Source of the DNA: Mnemiopsis leidyi
Taxonomy: Eukaryota > Ctenophora > Tentaculata > Lobata > Bolinopsidae
DNA: 38,876 nucleotides
Reading direction: 5' to 3'
Assembly: GCA_000226015.1 (NCBI GenBank)
Contig: JH156524.1
Span: 172,359 to 211,234 of the forward strand
Below, piece by piece: positions 10,201 through 16,829 of the stretch (position 1 is its first letter; every line of letters starts with the position of its first letter). The position numbers and the translations under genes were made by a program. The notes beneath the pieces were generated by a model, which worked only from the letters and a program-made list of their open reading frames with translations, was not told the DNA's origin and did not search any database.

Positions 10201-13200
10201 TGTCATCGCCTTCTCTACGACCCGGAACATGAAGACCTTGTCCCAGTACCCTGGCTGGATAGTAGGCGGGACGTTTTACGTGGCATCGAAGATCTCTACT
10301 CAGTCTTACACGATCATGCTGTGGTTGATTTGCTTTCACAAAGGCTTTGAGACTTGTCTGACCCTCATTCGCAGGTGCGTGCTGTACACCTTTAAGGCCC
10401 GAGTGAAGCGCCAAAAACCATCTGTTCAGGAGTATGTTAGAGCATAGAGTAGTTACAAGAACAGGTCATGACAGATTTCAATTTGGACAGGCTTAGTGTT
10501 CCTAGAAGAGAAGGAGGACTTGTCACACTCATCTGCATGACATCTGTTCTTTCTACTCAACATACCCCAGCAAGATAGATTAAGTTTTTGCTGTAGCCAA
10601 GTACTTTGGCAATGATATTAAGTAATTTATTCTGATTGTAAATACATTATTTTTGTACTATTATCATTAATCTTTTGCTTCATCAATATTTCAATTGATT
10701 CTTAAAATATCATACATCTGAAACCAAATAATCTGGCCACCTGCTAGATGTCTTAAAATGTAACTGAACTAGAACTTGGTGCCTAGTTGCCAGTGGTTAA
10801 TTGAACTATTCGTCACTGACCAATCAACCAGTTCTGACTAGTTTGCTTGTGAATTAGATATAGGGTATAAAAGCTCGGTGCCTATAATTTTCCGGCACTC
10901 CCATTCTCACATCACATGATCACCTGCTTCTTCTCCTCTCACTAACAAGCAAGGGGTGTCAAGGATCAGAGTATAAAAGTCACAATGAACCATTCGTCAC
11001 ATATCAATCGTCAACTTCTATTACGTTTACAGATCAGCAAAACAACTATCTACTATATCGAAACATGGGACAGTGTTATCCTTCCAAGACTTGCCAGAAG
11101 TCCTCCTTCTCCGACCGGCCTCCCCATCATCGCTCTGTCATCATGACACGACCCAAGAGCAGGAAATCCTCCACTCGCCGGCCCCACCATTCCTACCCTC
11201 CTCAGAACTTCCAGACCATGTACAGACGGAGTCAGATCGTTAGCAAGCAGCTCTTTCTGAACAGCGGGTTTATGGAGGACGACTATATCTACTCGCCCTA
11301 TCTTCCTGAACATCACGACATCTCTGAGGAGCAGACCACCCATCTGACAGAGATAACCCAGAGTCCTGACAAGCATGTCATCTCAGCCACCTTCGCTTAC
11401 TCTGCTTCGAACTTCTCTTCTCGTACCTACAGACTCAACACGGACACCTCCCTTGCTCTACCGAAACTAGTGTTTGACATCACTGACCGGTCCTACTCTA
11501 GTCCTAACTGTACCACCTTCATCACAGTAACCTCTGGAGACAACTACTTCAACCTCCCTCCCTCCTCACCCAGATGTCTGGCGGAGAACCACACCCTACC
11601 TTTAGTGACGAAGGTCTCACTGGACAGTCTGGTTTCTGACGACAGTAACACTACGCCTATTGGAGAGATTGGTCGTGTTGAGAATGATGGGATGGAAACT
11701 GTCGCCTACTTCTGAGACACCCTAAACGTTGGATTCCTGACTATTTGTTTGAATGATTGAGTATAATTTCACTACCAATAAATACTGTCTTTCTTAATTT
11801 ATTTAATTAATGATAATTGATCTTAATGATGTAACGTTCAAGAATCGCATAAGACCCGCTTATAAACTGCTAAATTTTTATATGATTGATCCAAAGAACC
11901 GCTTCAGGACCGGTTAAGACCCGGTAAGAACCCCCCCAACAGTAACATCCACAAACTGTTCTTACGCGGTCTTAAGCGGTTCTTAACTTCGCTGTTGGCT
12001 GTTAAGCGGGTCTTAGCCGGTTTAAAGCGGTTGTTTGTAGCCGGTTCTAAACGATTTTTAAGCGGTTCTTAAGCTGTTCTTAAACGATTCTTAGGCGATG
12101 GGAGGTGTTTGCCACACGCGCCTGATAAATCAAATAATGGATTTGATAGATAGCATGGCATACGATTTAACTTACGATTGCACAGGAGAACCGAAACTAG
12201 AAATAGTACGAGGACTAGATAAAAAGACGGAAGTTAAGAACGGAGAGTTCCTGGTACTTGAGGTGAGAGGGAGATATTAACTAGCTACCGCCAAATTATT
12301 GTCCAAGTTAGTAACAAGGTGTTAGTAATGATCACCAGATGGTCTAACAAGGGACTTCCAGATTTGTACCAGCCTTAAACACCATGGCATTAGATAGTTG
12401 AGAGCGATAATTTGTAAGATCCTCAAACACGTACTTTGTTACGAGACTTACCCTCCTCCTATAACTTAATAGCAAGATATGATGGTGGATAATGAAATGT
12501 GAGCTGGCATTAAATAAGACAGAAAAATATATATCCAGGTTTTATTAGCCCCGGTAACCCTGTTACGCCCCGGTAACCCTGTAACTCCCCGGTAACCCTG
12601 TAACTCCCCGGTAACGCTGTAACTCCCCGGTAACCCTGTAACTTCCCGGTAACCCTGTAACTCCCCAATAACCGTGTTATTCCCCGGTAACCCTGTAACT
12701 CCTCAGCAACCATGTAACGCCCCGGTAACGCTGTAACTTCCCGGTAACCCTGTAACTCCCCGGTAACCCTGTAACTCCCCGGTAACCCTGTAACTCCCCG
12801 ATAACCCTGTAACTCCCCGGTAACCCTGTAACTTCCCGGTAAACCTGTAACTTCCCGGTAACCCTGTTACTCCCCGGTAACTCTGTAACTCCCCGGTAAC
12901 CCTGTAACTCCCCGGTAACCATGTTGCTTAGCTCTGTAACCTGTCACTCCAGGTGGAAGTTGAGAGTGATGTTACCCCGGACTACAGTGAGATGTATCAC
13001 TACAGGGGCGATCAGTGGGTGAAGGTTACCGACTTTGACTTCTACTCAGTTATTCCCGGTAGATTCATAGGTCAGTTTCTAAGAAGAAATTATAATATTT
13101 TCTACTTTATTAGATGAAGTTCGATTTGATCCTCATTAGTCATGGTGATAATTGTGGTTATACAATGAATTCAACAAATAAAGAAGCAAATCCGAAGATA

Positions 13201-16200
13201 AACTCCCCCTTAGGACGTTACCAGGTTGTTTCGGCGGTAAGTGAAAACAGCGGAGAGTACATGTTTACTGTGGGGAACAAACATTTGGTTAGGAAGTCTT
13301 TTGGCAGAGTCACCGTTCTCACTAAACAAGGTGAAAGCCCATTCTTTAGCCGGGAACCACAAAAAATATCTCATCTAAAGTAGACGTTTTTTAAAAATAG
13401 TTAGACTAAATTACAAAATTGACTCAGTACCCGTCTATTACAATTTTATCAAGCTATAAGTTATAACTATAAATTCACTGTTTTCACTGTTCCTCGTGGA
13501 AAACTTTGAGGTACTCAATAAGTTCCTCAGTAATTGTCGTCCCCACAAAACTCCTCAACGTATTCCATCTGCTACAATCAACTTCGACCTCATGAACCGC
13601 CCCAAACCGCTCAGCTCCTAGGAAGTCAGACCAACTCAGTAAAATTCCAGTCCTGAGTTCTGAGGGTACCTGGCCACAAACTCCAACCTGGTGCATCTTC
13701 TTCACGTCCTCTGCTGAGAGTACCCTGTGGAAGAGGTTCAGATCGTGCATGTCCCCAGCAAAGGCAGTCGTGGTTTTCATCCGGCCTGAAAAAGTGGTCT
13801 TTACTTCAGTGTTAACTTGAATAAACTGTTTGGTAGAGTAAACCAAACAACCTTTAAGTACTTAACAACTGTACTTAACAAATGGTGTTGTGATACAACA
13901 ATAATTATCCCACCGTTAGCTTGACGGTACTGTCCCAAGATGATAGCCCCCTCCTCGGACATCACCCTCCATTCATCCAGCGTGTAGTAGTTCAGATCTA
14001 TCTTGAGATCCCCGTCCACGTACGCTTGGAGACTCTTGTTGTGAGAATGTGAGGCCCGGTCCAGACAAGACAGTTGTGTTGCCACGTGTTCAGGGGTGTC
14101 CGGACTCCGGAACTGCCTCCACTTGCTCCAAACATGTACACCTGGTATCATTTCATTACGCTGTCAAGCTGACTTATCTATTTCAAATTTTGTTACACAA
14201 TTTTAAAAGATATTTGCAAATAAAAGGACAAATAACATTGTTCAAATTACAAATACTGTCATATTCGGCAAACAGTCTGTTTTCCTACCTCCCTCATCCC
14301 GTCCAACAGGAGAATTTCACTACTGTCCGCCACAGTTTTCCTCACAACTCCGTAGTTAAACCAAGCTCCTCCAGCCACACTTCCGAACGTACCCTGGTTC
14401 TCACGTGACTTCCTGATCCACCCGCAAATAGTGAGACCAGCCCGGGTAGCCGTCATGTTGGGAGCTAGTCCGACGTAGTTCTCCACGCTCTGTGACTCCG
14501 GGAATCTTAGTGCCCTCTGCTCGCTGGTGTGGGCTCGGACTGTGGTGAGCAGGAGGAACAGGGTGGTCGAAATCAGTAAGGAGAAGGCCATCATGAAATT
14601 GTAACTCTTAGCTTGGTCAGCAGGTCATATACTCGTTGAAAGATAAGGTGCAGAAGGGACTGTCAACCAGCGGAAATGGTTTTGAAGTAGAGGTGGGAAA
14701 TATTCGCAGTCCTGTAATTGAGCGATTACACTTTTTAAGGATTCTTAGTCCCTTATAGTTTGGTAAAATTGCCGGTGAACATTTGATTTGGGAACCTGAT
14801 GAGATGACATTATTTGATAAGATAAATTGCACGGTAATTGACCTACCCAATATCTGGAACCAATTTTAGGGAGCTCAGTTAACAGTTTGTTACAGTATTA
14901 CTGACCTGGTCACGCAATATCATCAAATCTCAGAAATTTCCAACTCTAATTTGACTAATTTCATCCTCAGTGCTGCTGGAGTTCCGAGAAAATCCTGGAA
15001 ACATCAGTTTGAGAAACGGTGAGAGTTTGTCCTGGTTGATAGACGTAGACTTCTACCCTGACCCCCCAACGTAAGTTTTGCTACAATAATTTCATTGCCC
15101 ACTGTGTGATCCTGATGAGTGATGATAGCAGATAGCTTAACATTTGATCCGTCACAAAAGTTTGCCAGAGAAGTTAAGAACTGAAGCTAATACGGCATCT
15201 ATTTGAAGACACCTAAATTATAAACATGTCATCCTTTTGACAGTATTCTGGTTTACAAAGTTCGAGACTATCTGTGGAGCAAAGTAGAGGAAAATCTCAA
15301 AATCGGCCGATCACGTAACGCGCGGACAGGCGAATTCGCCAAGTCTGTGTCACGTGACAATACAAAATCACGTGACGTCATCACTGCTACCTACCTGACT
15401 GTACAATTCTTCAAGGAGGAAGCGACCCCTGAGGATAGCGGTATGTTGTGTTTTTATCGAAACTTCAACTAACCTCAATACAGCGATCAAAAAAGTAAAT
15501 TGCTTAGCAATTACTTAAAAACAGTTTATTAGCTAAAGCTTTGCTACAGCTTAGCAATAGCTTAGCAACAGTTTAATGATAGCTCAGTAATTGCTTACCA
15601 AGAGCTTAGAATAAGCTTAGCAGTAGCTTAGTCACAGCTTAGGAAATTTAACGACATAATTTCAAATACAGTGAAACAGGCTTTCCTGAAAAACACCTAG
15701 GATCGATCTAAAGCAAAACATTCTACAGGTCAGTATGTTATTCTAGTTGCTGGAAACGATCTCAATAGAAAACTTACGTTTTGGGTAAACATCGAGGATA
15801 ATATTGAAGATGAGATCAGCAATGACTTGAGGGAATTTGAGGAATTTCACTCCTTCGATAATAACTTCGACGATGTTCCCTCAGACTTCATCGAACCCCA
15901 AGTTAGTTCGCGCAATCGTGCTTGTTGTTTCATTGCATTTTGAACTTTAATTTAATTTGTGTTCCTGTTTTTTAAATTGGAAGAATAAGATGTCGCGATA
16001 AGTACTAAACATGATTTTACAGTTTGCAGAACAGTTGAAAAACGTTTCTGGACTCCGGGGTCATGAAGTCAAATTGAATGTTGTAGCGTTCGGTTCAGAC
16101 AAATTCAGGCTGTCCATCTACAAGGTAAGTACAGATACCCCTGTGTCGCAATGCTTGTTCTTCTCTATGCAATACTGAATATAATCCACCCCATTCCTGA

Positions 16201-16829
16201 TATTTATCTGACTTGTCTTCAGGCAGAAGCAGAAGAGGATCTGCTGCTTGCTGCTGCGTCTCCGTCAGTCAACTCTAACTGGCTGAATCTCACCTACGTT
16301 ATCGACAACCTTCAACCCTTCAACACGGGACTCTACAAGGTGGGATATTTCAATTACCTGTTAATTGTTCCTTGTGTCGAGTCCGTATGTGGTCCATACT
16401 ACTACAGCTTTACTACTATTCTACAAACCGCCGGGGTCATGTGATACATATATCAATATGATAATAAATATTATTACTATTTATCGGAAGACTTAATCTG
16501 TTCGGTCGATTTGAATTGACAAAATATCGATTGATTTTTTATCAGTTCGGTAGTTAGAGACAAATAATGCGATCGGATATGAATAGATAGAAGTAGCCGT
16601 GATCAACCCAAAAACCATGTTGAACATGCAGGCTACCATGCAAGTTAACTGAAACTGCAATCTGTGAAAACTTTTCACATAACAGAGAATATTCCATTTT
16701 CAGGCGGTGCTATCGAGTGGTCCAGTGAAAAAGACCGCTTCTGGATGGGTAGAAATGCAGGAGTCTGATACCAAGTCTGAGGAGGTTGAAAACCGGAACC
16801 CTATCCTTCGGAAGATGCGTATCACGTGA
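4263..16829 (+). CDS. Secreted ShKT plus four cysteine-free Ig-like domains
   Basis: Fourteen exons: 4263-4351, 4640-4740, 4964-5032, 5210-5331, 5609-5705, 12186-12262, 12953-13070, 13214-13330, 14971-15070, 15244-15440, 15729-15901, 16023-16124, 16223-16339, 16704-16829. They total 1605 nt (534 aa), with phases consistent at every junction. Residues 1-15 are a signal peptide (MLLLYIAVCLHSVLS). Residues 18-54 are an ShKT domain with canonical spacing (Cys 18, 25, 34, 47, 51, 54). Four Ig-like (I-set type) domains follow, at about 64-159, 160-263, 264-385 and 421-534. Each retains the F-strand pattern (EDSGVYIA, ENSGEYMF, EDSGQYVI, FNTGLYKA), but Ala, Val, Phe or Ile replaces the paired Cys, and no Cys occurs after residue 54. 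A strongly acidic linker (about 386-420) separates Ig3 and Ig4. There is no membrane segment, so the product should be extracellular. Function is unknown; ShKT occurs in many non-toxin secreted proteins. The join across the 6.5-kb intron 5 rests on phase and domain order, so two genes remain possible. Confidence 0.8.
4871..4911. repeat. Short hairpin in intron 2 of the ShKT-Ig gene
   Basis: An 18-bp inverted repeat with one mismatch (left arm 4871-4888, right arm 4894-4911) around a 5-base TCATG loop. It is shorter than a usual animal pre-miRNA stem. It could be a small palindromic insertion or a structured RNA element in the intron. Confidence 0.7.
6079..6085 (+). promoter_or_regulatory. TATA box of MGQC gene copy 1
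   Basis: TATAAAA lies 79 bases before the ATG at 6164. It is conserved in position in copy 3 (TATAAAA) and copy 2 (TATATAA). It predicts transcription from about 6110 with a short leader. Confidence 0.7.
6164..6814 (+). CDS. Unknown MGQC-family protein, tandem copy 1
   Basis: A single-exon gene of 216 codons. I recognise no family. It starts MGQCYPSKTC; Gly2 and Cys4 suggest lipid anchoring, but Pro6 departs from the N-myristoylation consensus. A basic, Ser/Arg-rich stretch follows (about residues 25-45: RPKSRKSSTRRPHH). The remainder is Ser/Thr/Asn-rich, with no signal peptide or membrane helix, and ends ETVAYF. It looks cytoplasmic and largely flexible. It lies on the same strand inside intron 5 of the ShKT-Ig gene, with its own TATA box and AATAAA signals at 6873 and 6890, so it is probably an independent transcription unit. 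Three copies stay open, with one 36-base in-frame deletion, while the relics duplicated with them are full of stops. That suggests the protein is under selection. Confidence 0.75.
   Translation: MGQCYPSKTCQKSSFSDLPSHHRSVIMTRPKSRKSSTRRPHHSYPPQNFQTMYRRSQIVSKQLFLNSGFMEDDYIYSPYLPEHQDISEEQTTHQTEITQSPDKHVISATFAYSASNFSSRTYRLNTDTSLALPKLVFDITDRSYSSPNCTTFITVTSGDNYFNLPPSSPRCLAENHTLPLVTKVSLDSLVSDDSNTTPTGEMGRVENDGMETVAYF
6873..6895 (+). terminator. Polyadenylation signals of MGQC copy 1
   Basis: Two AATAAA hexamers (6873-6878 and 6890-6895) lie 59-76 bases after the TGA. The positions are conserved at copy 2 (9310-9315) and copy 3 (11777-11782). Confidence 0.65.
7194..7975 (+). pseudogene. FLYWCH/MULE-type transposase relic, copy A
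   Basis: Decayed coding sequence of a Mutator-like element carrying a FLYWCH zinc finger. Pieces read in shifting frames. The FLYWCH part shows GYIYSQKKSKDT, then RCAKYIHPTKC with TGA where the finger's Trp is expected, then PHNNSADGT for the HNH-like end. A later stretch reads RVIAFPTTRNMKTLS then DWIADRTF, matching the MULE motif W..DGTF around the first catalytic Asp. Several stops and frameshifts mean it is not functional. A perfect CRE palindrome (TGACGTCA, 7173-7180) lies just upstream. Confidence 0.7.
8504..8510 (+). promoter_or_regulatory. TATA box of MGQC gene copy 2
   Basis: TATATAA, 58 bases before the ATG at 8569. The spacing is shorter than in copies 1 and 3 because about 20 bases of the leader are missing. 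Confidence 0.65.
8569..9183 (+). CDS. Unknown MGQC-family protein, tandem copy 2
   Basis: A single-exon gene of 204 codons, otherwise nearly the same as copies 1 and 3. It differs by an in-frame 36-base deletion that removes twelve residues (SPRCLAENHTLP in the other copies), including the Cys of that segment. Its end is also altered: a 34-bp block spanning the last codons and the stop is present three times (9147-9248), and translation stops at the first. The start ATG, basic segment and C-terminal ETVAYF are kept. AATAAA is at 9310. Function is unknown. Confidence 0.72.
   Translation: MGQCYPSKTCQKSSFSDLPPHNRSVIMTRPKSRKSSTRRPHHSYPPQNFQTMYKRSQIVSKQLFLNSGFMEDDYIYSPYLPEHNDISEEQTTHQTEITQSPDKHVISATFAYSASNFSSRTYRLNTDTSLALPKLVFDITDRSYSSPNCTTFITVTSGDNFVNLPPSLVTKVSLDSLVSDDSNTTPTGEMGRVENYGMETVAYF
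9147..9248 (+). repeat. 34-bp triplication at the 3' end of MGQC copy 2
   Basis: Three head-to-tail 34-bp units (9147-9180, 9181-9214, 9215-9248) repeat the end of the reading frame with its TGA. It is a recent slippage or unequal-exchange event specific to this copy. Units 2 and 3 fall after the stop. Confidence 0.95.
9664..10447 (+). pseudogene. FLYWCH/MULE-type transposase relic, copy B
   Basis: Homologous to relic A over its length. It starts MPTFSEFLTCKRHPKLIQ, shows GHIYSQKKSKDT, the same Trp-to-TGA change before RCAKYNHPTKC, and a TAG in the next segment. A longer open stretch near the end reads RVIAFSTTRNMKTLSQ and then WIVGGTFYVASKISTQSYTI, aligning to the MULE pattern W..DGTF.v.....Q.Yti with the catalytic Asp lost. 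Several indels separate it from relic A. A CRE palindrome precedes it (9643-9650). Confidence 0.72.
10972..10978 (+). promoter_or_regulatory. TATA box of MGQC gene copy 3
   Basis: TATAAAA, 86 bases before the ATG at 11065, in the same context as copy 1. A second TATAAAA with an upstream CCAAT box lies about 100 bases further upstream. Confidence 0.68.
11065..11715 (+). CDS. Unknown MGQC-family protein, tandem copy 3
   Basis: A single-exon gene of 216 codons, the same length as copy 1. It differs from copy 1 at only a handful of residues (SDRPPHH for SDLPSHH, HHDIS for HQDIS, THLTE for THQTE, TPIGEIG for TPTGEMG). It keeps the MGQC start, basic stretch and ETVAYF end. AATAAA is at 11777. Many other codon differences from copy 1 appear to be silent third-position changes, consistent with protein-level constraint, although I did not count them formally. 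Confidence 0.75.
   Translation: MGQCYPSKTCQKSSFSDRPPHHRSVIMTRPKSRKSSTRRPHHSYPPQNFQTMYRRSQIVSKQLFLNSGFMEDDYIYSPYLPEHHDISEEQTTHLTEITQSPDKHVISATFAYSASNFSSRTYRLNTDTSLALPKLVFDITDRSYSSPNCTTFITVTSGDNYFNLPPSSPRCLAENHTLPLVTKVSLDSLVSDDSNTTPIGEIGRVENDGMETVAYF
11845..12100. repeat. Inverted array of AAGCGGTTCTT-like motifs
   Basis: About 250 bp made of diverged 11-15 bp motifs. The left half (11845-11937) carries AAGACCCGCTT, AAGAACCGCTT and CCGGTTAAGACCC. After a spacer of about 25 bp (poly-C, then AACAGTAACATCC), the right half carries the reverse complements (TTAAGCGGTTCTTAA, TTAAGCGGGTCTTAG). Folded, the halves pair imperfectly. It lies between unit 3 and exon 6 of the ShKT-Ig gene and may be a foldback or MITE-like element. 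No target duplication was identified. Confidence 0.75.
12549..12920. repeat. 19-bp minisatellite in ShKT-Ig intron 6
   Basis: About twenty copies of GGTAACCCTGTAACTCCCC with point changes. The array ends about 30 bases before the acceptor of exon 7 (12953), whose flank (GTAACCTGTCACTCCAG|GTGG) resembles the repeat unit. Open frames across it on the minus strand are products of the repetition. Confidence 0.95.
13484..14594 (-). CDS. Secreted pentraxin-like protein with a one-base frameshift
   Basis: Exons (minus): 14289-14594, 13914-14141 and 13484-13785, with GT..AG junctions. Exon 1 begins with a signal peptide (MMAFSLLISTTLFLLLTTVRA), then LRFPESQSVENYV and LTICGWIRKS of the pentraxin/LamG jelly roll. 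Exon 2 has WQHNCLVWTG, close to the pentraxin signature H-x-C-x-[ST]-W-x-[ST], and AYVDGDLKID then ILGQYRQANGG. Exon 3 has GDMHDLNLFHRVLSAEDVKKM, the usual end of the fold, plus a C-terminal extension of about 70 residues. The calcium-ligand stretch E-Q-D of classical pentraxins reads YRQ here. Within exon 2 the frame must shift once near 14055-14057; the exon is one base short of what the flanking phases demand. It lies antisense inside intron 8 of the ShKT-Ig gene. It is either a pseudogene or carries a sequence error. Confidence 0.78.
15490..15645. repeat. Degenerate AGCTTAGCAAT repeat in ShKT-Ig intron 10
   Basis: About a dozen diverged copies of a 10-12 bp unit (AGCTTAGCAAT, AGCTTAGCAGT and similar) start about 50 bases after the donor of exon 10. 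No coding potential. Confidence 0.8.

Larger units (their letters stand above)
8432..10900 (+). repeat. Tandem duplication unit 2
   Basis: Second 2.47-kb unit, near-identical to unit 1 across the gene and clearly homologous, with indels, across the relic. Just before unit 3 the sequence holds a CCAAT box (GACCAATCAACC, about 10818) and a second TATAAAA (about 10866-10872). The TATAAAA is degraded to TATCGAA in the corresponding place before unit 2. Confidence 0.9.
10901..11800 (+). repeat. Tandem duplication unit 3 (partial, no relic)
   Basis: The third unit matches the first roughly 900 bp of the others (promoter, gene, polyadenylation signal) and then diverges at about 11800. It has no transposase relic. 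Confidence 0.88.

Noticed and set aside
12510..12922. Minus-strand frames with repeated GYRGVTGLPGSYRVTGELQ
   Set aside because: Translation of the 19-bp minisatellite inside an intron of a plus-strand gene; no start context or splicing partner.
14049..14408. Plus-strand frame across pentraxin exons 1-2
   Set aside because: It lies opposite recognisable pentraxin coding sequence and crosses that gene's intron; a shadow frame.
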